Shown here: positions 11,397 to 24,100 of the stretch, one piece after another
How the letters are laid out: the number at the start of each line of letters is the position of its first letter
Position numbering within the stretch: position 1 is the first letter of the stretch
From: Erodium maritimum
Lineage: Eukaryota; Streptophyta; Magnoliopsida; Geraniales; Geraniaceae
Direction of reading: 5' to 3'
Assembly (NCBI GenBank): GCA_963921825.1
Contig: OY997593.1
Location: 44,469,111-44,533,110 of the forward strand
DNA: 64,000 bases
Program-made: the position numbers and the translations under genes
The notes under the pieces: model-generated
What the model saw: only the letters and a program-made list of their open reading frames with translations
The model's database searches: none
What the model was told of the DNA's origin: nothing

Positions 11397-13730
11397 CAAA
11401 TCCTGAATTGACCGGATTCGAGACGTGTCTTAAAGATAAAACAAGTAAAACAACAAAACGTCTCAATTCCAAAATAAATCTCCAAATTTAGTTCAACCAA
11501 AATATCTCAAGTAACATCTCCAACATAAATCCTTTAACATAAGGTTTAAAACTCAAAAGTAAAACCATAAACGCCTCTAAGACCAAGAGCACCCGGACCC
11601 ATAGAAGCTCCCGAGCCTCGAGTCCACTACTCAGCACGCTAGCCTGTACACACAGTAAATAAACATATAGGGGTGAGCTTACGCTAAGTAGGGAAAATAA
11701 ATAACAAGGACATGCCTTTGAGTTTAATAAATAGAACTTCACCATTTTGTTCGAATAACACTAATACGAAGAACTGAGAAGATATTGAAATACGAGAATA
11801 AAACGGGTATTTAACACTTTCAAGAGGATAGCAATAATCATAGAATTTAAGGGAAATAATACATTTCTTAACGATCAATCAATCACCCGATCATGTACCA
11901 ATAAGCACAAACAATTACACCCAACGTTCATACAATCATTCATCCAAGCATTCGACCAATTAAGCATCCAAGCATTCAAGCATTCAAGTTCAACATTCAA
12001 ATCATCTAGTTGTATTAGACTCTTAGCTATTCCAAACTAGGCAAACAAGTCATGTGAGGCAAACACAAACAATCAAAGGGCTCATCTCGGCCTTTCTACC
12101 AGTAAAGCAATTCCCAAGTATTGAAAGCGAGTTACACTAGTTATTCACATCCTACGCATGCATACTAGACACATCCGGTTATTAGTAATTGAAAGACGAT
12201 TATTCTAGTTATTCGCATCCTATATGCAATTCTAGGACCTTTCCGATTTTATTAACCTAATAGGCATACTAGTATTGAAATGCACGAGGAGTTAGTACTT
12301 TCCCTACCTTGCGGTCTTCCTCCAATAAACTTCTCGCTGCAGAAATCCGGGCTAGAGCACTCTTCGTCCTCTCACGGGTCCAGGTCCTCTTCTCCTTTCG
12401 AGCTCGGTCTCACGGTCTTGAACCACAACAATACCAAAATTAGTAACCCAACGGAGTGCTCCTCAACTTAAAATACAGAACAGTCCTCAAAGAATAGAAA
12501 CAGAGCCAAAAGGAATGATGTAGGAACCGAAATGGACTCAAAAGGAAGGGTTTTGGTCCTGGAAACCTGATCCCAACTTGGCCCGTCCCGTGTCACCTTC
12601 CGGCCCAGAATGTGATACGGAACGTGTCACAGTCCGGTCCGGAACCAGACACGGACCGCATCACAGGCCGGCCCGGTACTGGGCAAGGACCGCGCGACAC
12701 ACCGGCCCGAAATCAGACACGGACCGTGCGAGGTCCCGTGCCGGAGTCTGAACCATTCCGCGCCGCGTACCGTGCCGATACCCAACCCGTTTCGTGCTGC
12801 ACGCCGTGCCGGCACCAGACCCGTTCCGGGTCCTGTTCCGTGCCGAACCAGGCCAGAACCTTCTCCTTTCTTCCCCAACTCGAATTCCACGAAAATCAAC
12901 CCAAAGGCTCCATTTCAAGCTCCAAATAACTCCAAAATAACCAACAAAAACCTCCAATCCTCAACACCCTCAATGGGTTTCATCAAAACTTCAACCAACA
13001 CAATCAAAACAACCTAACTTCACTAATTCTTCTCCAAACAACAACCAATAGAGCTAGTTCTTCAAGTTCAAACCAAAAACCCACAAAACCCAAAACTTGA
13101 AAGTGGATGAAATGAGAGGTTAAGAGCATCCATACCTTTAGAATTAGAAGATGATGGAGATATGAGGCTTTTGGAGATGATTTGATGACTACAAGGTCTC
13201 AAGTTCTTCCCTTTCCTTTCTTTCTTCTTTCCCAAGTCAAGAGCTCTCTCCTCTCTCTCTCTCCTTAGAGATTTTCGGATGCACCAATGTAAATGAGCTG
13301 AATTGGTTTGCTCCAATTGCTTTAAATGACCTAAAATGCTAAAACACTGAAAGCCTCTTTCAAGTTCTATCCAATTAAAGGCTTTAAGGAGGGTTAAAAG
13401 GTCATTTCAACTCATTTTCTTCTCATCCAAGCCTCTAATGCCACGTGGCATTGTGGGAGCCATTTCCTTTTAATAAAGTTCCAGCAGTCCAATTTTAATC
13501 GGAAAAAGTCGATAACAAGTCCGAGTTTGACCAAAAGTTGATCGTTACAATATTACTGTCAAACTGAAGAAAATGACCCAACTAAGCTAACCGTGATGAC
13601 GGCTAAGCTTTTTGGGTCCCGAAGAGGTCCCGTATGACTTCTTGAGTCATCGGTTGACTTTTCCATCCGAAATTTAAACTTGTCTAGAAATCACCGGTTC
13701 GACCGGGATCGACCGGGGGCGGTTCTTACA
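11397..13730 (-). repeat. 3' LTR of the chromovirus (2334 bp)
   Basis: On + it runs from TGTCACGCCCCAAATCC to GGGGGCGGTTCTTACA, i.e. TG...CA ends. It matches 21154-24175 throughout except that ~690-700 bases present in the other LTR (about 21646-22343) are missing at about 11878. Several minus and plus ORFs in both LTRs are paired shadows of this duplication. Confidence 0.93.
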
Positions 13731-13749
13731 ATCTACCCCCTTAAAAGAA
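13731..13749 (-). other. Polypurine tract of the chromovirus
   Basis: On the minus strand TTCTTTTAAGGGGGTAGAT lies directly before the 3' LTR. It is the purine-rich primer for plus-strand DNA synthesis. A homopolymer of about 26 A (plus strand, 13762-13788) lies between it and the end of the integrase frame. Confidence 0.8.
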
Positions 13750-13794
13750 TTTCGTCCTCAAAATGAAAAAAAAAAAAAAAAAAAAAAAAGTACC

Positions 13795-14387
13795 TCAAAG
13801 GTCGAACAGGTGGGGGTACTTCTCCCGGATCTCATCCTGTGGCTCCCAGGTCGAGTCTGCTCCTTGGTGCTTCCATTGCACTCGTACCAAAGGGATAGTA
13901 GTCTTCCGCAAGACCTTTTCTCCCGTATCCACAATCCTGGCGGGATGCTCCTCATAAGAGACATCATCAGCTACCTCGATGTCCGTCCACTCGATAACAT
14001 GAGAGGGATCTGCTGTGTACTTCTGCAGTTGGGAAACATGGAAAACATTATGCATGTTCCCAAGCTGCGGTGGCAATGCTAACCGATAAGCTACGGCTCC
14101 AATTCTGTCCAAGATCTCAAATGGTCCAATGAATCGCGGGGACAGCTTGCCTCCGCCGCGGTTGAACCGTAATAGGCCCTTCTTCGGGCTCACCCTCAGA
14201 AATACATGATCTCCAACCGAGAACTCAAGCGGTCTGCGACGTCTATCTGCATAGTTCTTCTGTCGGCTCTGTGCGGTCTTCAACCACTCCCGAATAAATG
14301 CGACCTTCTCGGTCGTCTCTCGTACCATCTCCGGACCAAGTAGGCTCCGGTCCCCTACCTCAGCCCAACAAACAGGCGATCTGCACG
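13795..14387 (-). pseudogene. Chromovirus integrase C-terminus with chromodomain
   Basis: Minus-strand frame continuing the integrase gene after the nested solo LTR. It shows the GPY/F-type region (FSVGDHVFLRVSPKKGLLRF, GKLSPRFIGPFEILDRIG), the LPPQLGNMHNVFHVSQLQKY block, and a C-terminal chromodomain-like segment (IPLVRVQWKH, STWEPQDEIREKYPHLFDL). In chromoviruses this module guides integration towards particular chromatin. The piece reads open from the insertion junction to its stop near 13795, so it was intact when the solo LTR landed. Confidence 0.9.
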
Positions 14388-14392
14388 GCCTA

Positions 14393-15905
14393 TGCCAAGC
14401 CCCAATTTCAGTAAACCGAACTCGGGACGCGAACATTAAATTAATAAAACACCTTTGAAACCATTTTTTTTATAATTCACTTTAAAAACACCAACTGTTC
14501 AACAAAATAGTATTTACAACTTAAAACACGTCCCAACAAGTGGACAAAAACATGGTATACGTCGCTAGACTCAAATACACCCAGAAACCCGCTTCTAGCT
14601 CTTCAAGCTTTAGAAGCTCACCTAGTCCAGCCTGCGAACGGTACCTGTAGGAAAAGCAGCTAGGGGTGAGCGTTCGCTCACCACCACAGATAACAGACTG
14701 ACTACAGCATAATTAGCAGACAATGCTGGTAACACCCACGACAAACTCAACTCCGGGGATCACTGCCCCCGACCCAAGTACTCCGACTGACAAACACCCA
14801 CGGTGACCTTCCTCGAACGACTCAACACTCAACCGCGTAAGTAGACCCGACACAACGATCACGACCTCTTCCAAGGACTCAAATGAAAGCTACGCAATAC
14901 CAAACAAGATCACAAAGGATCGCACACCAAACAAGATCACAAGGGATCGCACACCAGCTGCTCAGTAACCTCTCCCACTCACACGAACACGGATCAGGCT
15001 AGCCAAATAATGCTTACAACCTGTGCTACTCAAACTCGGACCAGGCCAGCCAAAGAATGCTTGCAACCTGTTGATACTCAAACTGTGTCAGGCCAGCCAA
15101 AGAATGCTTGCAACCTGTTGATACTCAAACTGTGTCAGGCCAGCCAAAGAATGCTTGCAACCTACCGGGATCCGCAAGCACAATCACAAGCAAATTCAAC
15201 AACCAGTAACAAGATAAGTTCAACACTCACAGGCACTCATGGCCACCAAGACACCAACAGTAAAACTCGGACTCGACAGCCCCACAGGCACTCACGGCCT
15301 CCCAAGACACACCAACAGTAACTCACGGGCTCAACAACCCCACGGGCACTCACGGCCTCTCAAACTATCAACAGTAACTCACGGGCTCAACAACCCCACA
15401 GGCACTCACGGCCTCCCAAGACACACAAACAGTAACTCACGGGCTCAACAACCCTACAGGCACTCACGGCCTCCCAAGACACACCGCCAATAAAGACACG
15501 GGTTCAACAACCCCACGGGCACTCACGGCCTCCCAAAACCCCAAAGGTAAAGACACGGGTTCAACAACCCCACGGGCACTCATGGCCACCCAAAACACCA
15601 AAGGTAAAGACACGGCTCAACTAAGAATGCAGCGACGACGGCTAAGCTTTTTGGATCCAAAACGGTCCTCGAATGGACCAAAACGTCGCTCGGTTGACTT
15701 TTCCAGCGAAAAGTCAACATTTCCCAAATTGATCAGAAAGTTGCCCTGAGTCCCCCGGAACTCACTTTGGTCGATAACGGGGTCAACTTAAGTCCGGTAT
15801 GACACTCGGGGTCATTTTAGGTTCACTTAACTGCCAGTCTTAAATTTTTTAAATTTTCCTATTTTTCGCAGGTTTGACTGGCGTTGACCGGGAGTGGTTA
15901 TTACA
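14393..15905 (-). mobile_element. Nested solo LTR (gypsy, same family as 1-2818), TSD GCCTA
   Basis: On + it begins TGCCAAGCCCCAATTTC and ends GGGAGTGGTTATTACA, with TG...CA ends. The 5-bp duplication GCCTA lies at 14388-14392 and 15906-15910. It sits exactly inside the integrase codons ALYGR / PCRSP of the chromovirus. There is no internal region, so it is a solo LTR left by recombination between two LTRs. It lacks ~1.48 kb that the copy at 1-2818 has (junction near 15611). It contains 47-bp and 58-bp tandem repeats. Confidence 0.93.
14995..15613. repeat. 47-bp and 58-bp tandem repeats inside solo LTR
   Basis: First a 47-base unit (three to four copies, GCCAAAGAATGCTTGCAACC, about 14995-15165). 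Then about seven copies of the 58-base unit with GGGCTCAACAACCCCACGGG (about 15225-15610). Same units and same order as at 110-1036. Confidence 0.88.
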
Positions 15906-16518
15906 GCCTACCATACAACGCCTCAAAAGGTGCCATACCAATACTGGCCTGGAAGCTGTTGTTGTAAGCAAACTCTACCAAGGGTAGGTGATCCTCCCAC
16001 GACCCACGAAAGTCTAATACACAAGCTCGTAGCATGTCCTCTAACATCTGGATGGTCAGCTCTGACTGACCATCGGTCTGTGGATGATAAGTTGTACTAA
16101 GCATGACCTCAGTCCCCAATGCCGTCTGTAGGCTCTCCCAAAATCTGGAGGTGAAACGAGGATCCTTGTCGGATACAACCGACACCGGTACTACATGAAG
16201 ACGAATAATCTCCTTAACGTATAACCGACTCAACACATCAACAGTGTCTGTCATCCGCATGGCTAAAAAGTGCGCCGACTTGGTCAGTCGGTCAACCACA
16301 ACCCAAACCGCATCATTCCCTCTTGGTGACCTCGGTAACCCAGAAACGAAGTCCATAGTGACATGCTCCCACTTCCACTCTGTGGTCGGTAAATGCTGAA
16401 GTAACCCGGCAGGGCACTGGTGCTCGGCCTTCACCTGCTGACAGGTGAAGCATTTCGAAACGAAGTCTGCGACTGCTCTACACATCCCACTCCACCAGAA
16501 CTGTCGTCGGATGTCTCG
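15906..16518 (-). pseudogene. Chromovirus integrase catalytic core
   Basis: Minus-strand frame with end-of-zinc-finger CFTCQQVKAEHQ, then the DDE core: HVTMDFVSGLPRSPRG (first D), VVVDRLTKSAHF, VSDKDPRFTSRFW (second D) and YHPQTDGQSELTIQ (E). The integrase joins the DNA copy to the chromosome. The frame is separated from the upstream RNase H frame by one in-frame stop just after HPGSTKM at about 16518, and is cut at 15906 by the nested solo LTR. The catalytic triad itself looks preserved. Confidence 0.9.
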
Positions 16519-17496
16519 TTACATCTTGGTGCTACCAGGGTGCACCGCAAGACGGGAGTGATGACACTCTCTCAAAACAGCATATCTACAACCACGTGGC
16601 ACAAAAAAACGTCCCCGGTAACGTAAACCCTGGTCAGCACTCTGCTCCCAACCCTCGGTGTCAACACCGCTGATCAGCCGCTCTCGGATACCTGCCGTCT
16701 CGGCATCCTCGGCCTGTGCCTCTAGTACTCGGGAAACTAAGGTGGGCTGAGCCACCAATGCACACAAAGTCATGCTATCCGTGATCTCCTCCAGCTCTAT
16801 TCTAAACGAGCTCAGCTCCTCCAACATGTCCCACTCTCGGACTAAGATACTAGCAATGCAGTGGGTAGACTTCCTACTCAGGGCGTCAGCGACGACGTTC
16901 GCCTTGCCCGGATGATAGAGTAGTTCGAAGTCGTACTCTTCTAGTAGCTCCATCCAACGTCTCTGGCGCATGTTCATATCGCGCTGAGAGAAAATGTACT
17001 TGAGGCTCTTAAGATCCGAAAACACTCGGAACCGCTCACCGTACAAATAATGTCTCCAGCTCTTCAGAGCAAAGACCACTGCTGCCAGCTCTAGATCATG
17101 GGTCGGGTAGTTGCGCTCATGTATCTTCAACTGTCTCGAGCCATAAGCAACTACCTTTCCGGACTGCATCAGTACGCATCCGAGTCCCTCTCCTGAAGCG
17201 TCATAATAGACGTCGTAACCTACTGCCCGCTCAGGTACAATCAACATAGGAGCGGTAGTCAATCGAGCCTTTAGCTCGGTAAAGGAGTGCTCACACTCAC
17301 CAGTCCATAGAAACTCTGCTCCCTTGCGAGTCAATGTTGTCATAGGTGCAGCCAAACGTGGGAAGTCCTGGACGAATCGTCGATAATACCCTGCTAGACG
17401 CAGGAAGCTACGGATCTCCAATACGTTCTTGGGACGTGCCCACTTCGAAACTGCATCGACCTTCGCCGAGTCGACTAAGATACCCTCTCGGGACAC
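16519..17496 (-). pseudogene. Chromovirus RT thumb, RNase H and integrase zinc finger
   Basis: A 325-codon minus frame. It begins with RT thumb/connection ([38 protein letters not shown]). RNase H follows ([16 protein letters not shown] with the first [21 protein letters not shown] with the [24 protein letters not shown]), then the H...H half of the integrase HHCC finger ([12 protein letters not shown]). RNase H removes the RNA strand during reverse transcription. In [11 protein letters not shown] the usual DHK has become DLK. The frame ends at a stop before the CxxC half of the zinc finger. Confidence 0.9.
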
Positions 17497-17870
17497 AACA
17501 TGCCCGATAAACTTGTCGAGTAAATCAAGATGTCGTCAACAAATACTACGAAAAACTGATCCAGGTACGGTCTGAAGATGTCGTTCATCAAATCCATAAA
17601 AGCTGCTGGCACGTTCGTCAACCCGAACGGCATCACTAAAAACTCAAACTGTCTGTACCGAGTCCGGAACGCGGTCTTCTCCACGTCCTCCCCTCGGACC
17701 CTCAGCTGGTAGTACCCAGATCGAAGATCGATCTTCGAGAAGTACTTCGCTCCTCTCAGCTGGTCGAACAGATCATCGATCCTCGGCATCGGATAACGGT
17801 TCTTCATCGTCACCCGGTTCAACTTTCGGTAATCGATACACATCCTCAAAGCTCCCCCCTTCTTCTTCAC
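17475..17870 (-). pseudogene. Chromovirus reverse transcriptase palm/fingers, deleted
   Basis: Minus-strand frame with RT blocks [54 protein letters not shown] and the catalytic FVDDILIYS. Immediately after [10 protein letters not shown] the sequence jumps to [12 protein letters not shown] in another frame. About 35-40 residues normally found between these blocks are missing, so a ~0.1-kb deletion plus a frame change destroys the enzyme even though the catalytic aspartates remain. Confidence 0.9.
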
Positions 17871-17947
17871 AAAAAGGGCGGGTGCTCCCCACGGGGGTAC
17901 ACTCGGACGGATGAAACCCTTTTGCTGGAGTTCCTCGAGTTGTTGCT

Positions 17948-19021
17948 TTAGTTCGACAACTCGGCAGGTGCAAACCGGTACAGGGCCATGGAGATCGACG
18001 TCGTACCCAGGATCTGATCGATCCTAAACTCCACCTCACGCGCTGGCGGTAAGCCTGACAGTTCCTCCGGAAAAACTTCCGGGAACTCACGTACTACTCT
18101 CGGTAGGTCTCTGCTACTTTGCACAATCTCTGTCTCAACTCCCGTACTCAAGGCGGACAGAAGAACTCCGCTCTTTCTACCCAAAACACAAGTGATGACT
18201 CGGTCGGCCGACCTCACTGTCACCTGACGTCGATAGCAATCGATCCTCGCTCGATATCTCGCGAGCCAGTCCATACCGAAAATCATGTCAAAAGCAGTGA
18301 TATCTAGGACGAGTAAGTCACCAACAAAGGGGCAGCCCGTCACCCTAATCGCGTAATCCCGACAAACAGTACTCAACACTACCTCTCCCGTAACAGGGGT
18401 ATCCAAACAAAGGGGTCGACTCAACGTCTCCACCCGCAAACCCAAAGAAACAGCAAAAGAAGAAGAGATGAATGAATGGGAAGCCCTCGTGTCAAACAGA
18501 AAAGATGCCCACAAATTATAAAGTAACCACGTACCCTGAGTGGCCTCATGGACGGCGTACGGTCTCTCAACTCTGGAATCAATCACTGCATAGACTCGGC
18601 CCTGCTGTGCCGGGGGTCCTCCTCTCGGTGGTGGTGGAAGTGTCACCTGCTGCACAGCCCTCGGCTGGTGTCTCTGACCTACTGCTCCCGCCGCCTGACG
18701 CGGAGCTCTCTGATGTTGTGCTTGACGTGGTCGGCCAGGAGGTGCCTGACGAGTCTGAACCTGCTGAGGCCTCGGCGCGGGCGCTCCTCCAACTCTATTA
18801 GGGCAAGCATAGACAAGGTGCCCATGTCGGCCACATCGATAGAATGCCTTCTCATCACCACGTTGTCCATCTCCAATCCTCTGGGGACGATCAATCTGTC
18901 GCTTTGCAGGTCCGCTGCCCCTTTGGCAGTCACATGCTAGGTGGCCCTGCTGCCCACACAGAGGACATAGTTGTGCCACCGGGGCAGGTCCAACTGATGC
19001 TACAGCCCCTGCCCGGCGCAT
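17948..19021 (-). pseudogene. Chromovirus nucleocapsid zinc knuckles and aspartic protease
   Basis: A 357-codon minus frame. Near its start are two zinc knuckles: CPLCGQQGHLACDC (complete CX2CX4HX4C) and a second lacking its first Cys (YRCGRHGHLVYAC). A Pro/Gln/Arg-rich linker follows, then the retropepsin: FDTRASHSFIS, LVLDITAFDMIFGMDWLARY. The protease normally needs DTG; here it reads DTR, so it should be inactive. The end of the frame (EFPEVFPEELSGLPPAREVE) is the start of the RT module, continued in another frame from about 17930. Confidence 0.9.
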
Positions 19022-19093
19022 GCCACCAGACTGAAACTGAGGATGAAAGGATCCAGAAACTCTCTATCTGCGCTGATCACGACTCTCGGACGG

Positions 19094-20011
19094 TCATAGG
19101 AAGCCACTCGGCCTCGGTCTAATCTCCCACGCTCTGGCGGTCTCCCTGAAATGCCTCTCTATGGCTAAAGCCTGATCCACGAGTGTAGAGTACACCTCGG
19201 TCCTGAAAGCGATGACCATGTCAGCAATCGACGGGATGAGCCCGCTTCCGAATCGCCTGCAGCGACTGTCCTTAGTCTGCACCAGCTCCGGTGCGAAGCG
19301 GGCCAAGGATATAAACCTCATTGCATACTCAGAGACGGACAGTCCTCTCTGACGTAGTTCCAGGAACTGCTGGCGTCTGTCATCTCGAATGGATCGAGGA
19401 AAATACTGCTCCAGGAACAGCCTGCTGAATAACTGATAGTCATCCCCAACATTTGTCTGCACCGACTGCCACCAAAAGTAGGCATCTCCCTCGAGCTGAA
19501 AGGTAGCGAAGGATACTCTCAGATATCCCTCAGATACTCTAGAGGTATCGAGGTTGCGGGTAACCCACTCCAACCATCCTACAGCTGCCTCGGGGTCTGC
19601 TTCCCCAAAGTAGATCGGCGTACCGAGTCTACGAAAATCCCTGAGGGCCTGGGCCATGAAGCTGTCAAGCTGGCCTGGCCTCTCACTAGTGACTAATGCA
19701 GTAGTAGGCATGGGCTCTGGTGCCGGTGCTACAGTCCCTTGCTGCGCGCTGATCGCTGCCAACACTGCGCGGACCAACTCCTCTAAAGGGGCCGCCTGAG
19801 TCGGCTCAGCGACTGGAGAAGTCCTGGGTGGTAACCCTGACGGTCCCGCCTCAAAAATCCGGTGCTCTGTAAAAGAAGCACCCTGGGCGCTAGCGGCCCC
19901 TACCTGCTCAGAAATAGGCGTCTGACTCGGGCCCATAGCTGGGCAGCTCCTGGTACCCCTCGGAACGTAACTACGAGGCATGTCATATACCCGACTGCAC
20001 GGATAACGCAC
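19094..20011 (-). pseudogene. Chromovirus gag
   Basis: A 305-codon minus frame with the retrotransposon gag (capsid-like) domain: TPIYFGEADPEAAVGWLEWV, VSFATFQLEGDAYFWWQSV, LFLEQYFPRSIRDDRRQQFL, LRQRGLSVSEYAMRFISLA. It would form the cytoplasmic particle that packages element RNA. The start codon chosen (MRYPCSRVYDMP, 20011) is the first in frame downstream of the leader. The frame ends at 19094; the zinc-knuckle region continues from 19021 after a frame change. Confidence 0.88.
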
Positions 20012-21137
20012 ATGTTCATTTTCCCAGTTTAGAACAAACGGTTCGATCTAACACAAGGACGTTCACGCGCGTCCCACAAGGGTCGTACAAGACCAACATC
20101 ACTTAGGCTCAATAGATATATATAATACTTTATATATAGGCAGACAAGGCCGCATCTTAGTGCATCTCACAACAGCAAGCAGCAGTTCAATCAAACAATC
20201 AACTCCCACAGGAGGAACAGTCTCAAGTAATTCACACAAATCACAAGGCAACAGGCATACCCCTCGATCGGGTATCTTCCCAACACGTGGGTCTAGAATC
20301 GTAACACGATCAAATCCATCTAATTTAGCATTTCTTTCCTTTCCACAGGTTCTCAACCCTTTAACTTTTAACCAAACCTTCATGTCGATCTCACGTTGTT
20401 ACAACCCGATTCAGGCGTCCCCGAATCTCGTTGTAACCACTTGACATCCAACCATCACGCTCGACTACAATGGCGCCCTTGAGTCAACCTGTGATAGTGC
20501 AAACATTTCAGTTCTACAGAAATTTCGGCATGACCTATTCGTATTTTCCACTAACCATCCACTTAAGCGGGACATTTAATAACCAATTTCACAAGGTAAT
20601 CAGTACGCATAGTTCTCATGCTCAGCAAGTACACATCCCTGTTAAAATAGTACAAGTACCACTCGGGTTCTATCCCTTACTTCGTTAAACTCCCCTTTTG
20701 GGTCAACTTTCACTTTAATTCTAAAATAGCGGTCATCACTTAAACAAGTCAACAATTGAACAAGTCAATACTTCAAATTGAGAAATAAATAAACAGTCAA
20801 CCAAGGTGACAACACAATTAACAAAAAGGCTGACTCGACAACCAATTCATAACAGTTCGATCATCGCTCGTTGGATCAACCTTGATCTCAACCATCGGCA
20901 TCCCAGATCACTGAGGCATAGCAAATAGAGCATACGACACACGTAAGGAAAATCACATAATATCAAAAGTTCCAACCTTTATCAAGGTGTTCAAATCATA
21001 AGGGCTTTTATCATTCCAACTCTACGTATCGAATAATTCCGACTACGTCACTGAGTACCAAAACTGAGACTCCCTAACTCTACCCACCTAATTGACGTGC
21101 GGTCCGAGGTTTTGAAAACAATTTCAAAATGAAACCA
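20012..21137 (-). other. Chromovirus 5' leader, no gene
   Basis: About 1.1 kb between the primer-binding site and gag in element sense. ORFs here are short and show no recognisable domain. A leader of this kind normally carries packaging signals, but I cannot locate one. Confidence 0.7.
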
Positions 21138-21150
21138 GGCTCTGATACCA
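21138..21150 (-). other. Primer-binding site of the chromovirus (initiator tRNA-Met type)
   Basis: On the minus strand TGGTATCAGAGCC begins three bases inside the 5' LTR end (21154). It matches the initiator methionine tRNA 3' end and fixes element orientation. Confidence 0.88.
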
Positions 21151-21153
21151 AAT

Positions 21154-24100
21154 TGTCACGCCCCAAATCCGGAATTGACCAGATTCGAGACGTGTCTTAA
21201 AGATAAAACAAGTAAAACAACAAAACGTCTCAATTCCAAAATAAATCTCCAAATTTAGTTCAACCAAAATATCTCAAGTAACATCTCCGACATAAATCCT
21301 TTAACATAAGGTTTAAAACTCAAAAGTAAAACCATAAACGCCTTTAAGACCAAGAGCACCCGGACCCACAAAAGCTCCCGAGTCTCGAGTCCACTACTCA
21401 GCACGCTAGCCTGTACACACAGTAAATAAACAGATAGGGGTGAGCTTACGCTCAATAAGGAAAATAAATAACAAGGACATGCCTTTGAGTTTAATAAATA
21501 GAACTTCACCATTTTGTTCGAATAACACTAATACGAAGAACTGAGAAGATATTGAAATACGAGAATAAAACGGGTATTTAACGCTTTCAAGAGGATAGAA
21601 ATAATCATAGAATTTAAGGGAAATAATACATTTCTTAACGATCAACAGAAGATAGAGCATTTAAGTGCCACCGTGGGACATGAAGTCACCACACTCTGAT
21701 ACACAATATTCTTTGTGTCATGTCGGATTTTCCCTCGGTCCGGAGGAGACGCATAACATCATAAAGACGTATAACGTTGAGAATACCGGAAACGTCCATA
21801 TGAGGATGCATTTGTCGGGACCCTCGGAAACGTCTCCAAAAGACCATAGATCATCGGGATCCAAGGTAGTGCTCCCGCAGGATGCATATACTCGATTAAA
21901 TCAAAAAGTAACCAATCCCCACAGGGTAAACCATCTAGTTGCCCCGCAGGGTCCAATATTCAATGCCCCGCAGGGTCCAATAATCAATGCCTCGCAGGGT
22001 CCAATAATCAATGGCCCACAGGGTCCAATCCACCGGCTATGATACTACCCCACACCGACATTCCCTTCGGTGTAGGTACCATACCGGATACCAAGTCATC
22101 GGCTTAGGTAGTACCCCACACCAGTATTCCCATTGGTGTAGGTACCCTACAGGAACTACCCCACCCGCAGCGTGGGTGCCATGCCGATATAGAATCAAAC
22201 TTAAAGACTCACAAAAGGATAACATACTAAGCAATCATGGAGCAACCAACGCTTAACAAATCACAATTCTATCACAACACACCACAAGAATCAATATAAC
22301 TTTACCCTTACCGATTACTTACCAATCGCACTCCATCGGTCTATCAATCACCCGATCATGTACCACTTAGCACAAACAATTACACCCAACGTTCATACAA
22401 TCATTCATCCAAGCATTCGACCAAATAAGCATTCAAGCATTCAAGTTCAACATTCAAATCATCTAGTTGTATTACTCTTAGCTTATCCAAACTAGGCAAA
22501 CAAGTCATGTGAGGCAAACACAAACAATCCTAGGGCTCATCTCGGCCTTTCTACCAGTAAAGCAATTCCCAAGTATTGAAAGCGAGTTACACTAGTTATT
22601 CACACCCTACGCATGCATACTAGACACATCCGATTATTAGTAATTGAAAGACGATTATTCTAGTTATTCGCATCATATATGCAATTCTAGGACCTTACCG
22701 ATTTTATTAACCTAATAGGCATACTAGTATTGAAATGCACGAGGAGTTAGTACTTTCCCTACCTTGCGGTCTTCCTCTAATAAACTTCTCGCTGCAGAAA
22801 TCCGGGCTTGAGCACTCTTCGTCCTCTCACAGGTGCAAGACCTCTTCTCCTTTCGAGCTCGGTTTCACGGTCTTGGACCACAACAATACCAAAATTAGTA
22901 ACCCAACAGAGTGCTCCTCAACTTAAAATACAGAACAGTCCTAAAAGAATAGAAACAAAGCCAAAAGGAATGATCTAGGAACCGAAATTGACTCAAAAGG
23001 AAGGGTTTTGGTTCTGGAAAACTGATCCGGAATCTGGCCCGGCCCGTGTCACCTTCCGGCCCGGAATGTGATACGGAACGTGTCACAGTCCGGTCTGGAA
23101 CCAGACACGGACCGCATCACAGGCCGGCCCAGTACAGACACGGACCTCGCCACGCACCGGCCCGAAATCAGACACGGACCGTGCGAGGTCCCGTGCCGGA
23201 GTCTGAACCGTTCCGCGCCGCGTACCGTGCCGGTACCCAACCCGTTCCGTGCTGCACGCCGTGCCGGCACCAGACCCGTTCCGGGTCCTAATCCGTGCCG
23301 AACCAGGCCAGAACCTTCTCCTTTCTTCCCCAACTCGAATTCCACGAAAATCAACCCAAAGGCTCCATTTCCATCTCCAAATAACTCCAAAATAACCAAC
23401 AAAAACCTCCAATCCTCAACACCCTCAATGGGTTTCATCAAAACTTCAACCAACACAATCAAATCAACCTAACTTCACTAATTCTTCTCCAAACAACAAC
23501 CAATGGAACTAGTTCTTCAAGTTCAAGCCAAAAACCCACAAAACCCAAAACTTGAAAGTGGATGAAATGAGAGGTTACGAGCATCCATACCTTTAGAATT
23601 AGAAGATGATGGAGATATGAGGCTTTTGGAGATAATTTGATGACTACAAGGTCTCAAGTTCTTCTCTTTCCTTCCTTTCTTCTTTCCCAAGTCAAGAGCT
23701 CTCTCCTCTCTCTCTCCCCTTAGAGATTTTCGGCTGCACCAATGTAAATGAGCTGAATTGGTTTGCTCCAATTGCTTTAAATGACCTAAAATGCTAAAAG
23801 ACTAAAAGCTCCTTTCAAGTTCTATCCAATTAAAGGCTTTAAGGAGGGTTAAAAGGTCATTTCAACTCATTTTCTTCTCATCCAAGCCTCTAATGCCATG
23901 TGCCATTGTGGGAGCCATTTCCTTTTAATAAAGTTCCAGCAGTCCAGTTTTAATCGGAAAAAATTGATAACAAGTCCGAGTTTGACCAAAAGTTGACCGT
24001 TACAATATTACTGTCAAACTGAAGGAAATGACCCAACTAAACTAACCGTGATGACGGAGAAGTTTTTTGGGTCCCGGAAAGGTCTCGTATGACTTCCTGA

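Noticed and set aside
12612..13017. Paired Arg/Pro-rich ORFs, also at 23046-23472
   Set aside because: Both belong to the two LTRs of the same chromovirus; repeat-derived and not conserved as protein.
13762..13788. A-run as a poly(A) tail of a retroposon
   Set aside because: It lies between the integrase end and the polypurine tract of the chromovirus, with no target duplication; a homopolymer expansion is simpler.
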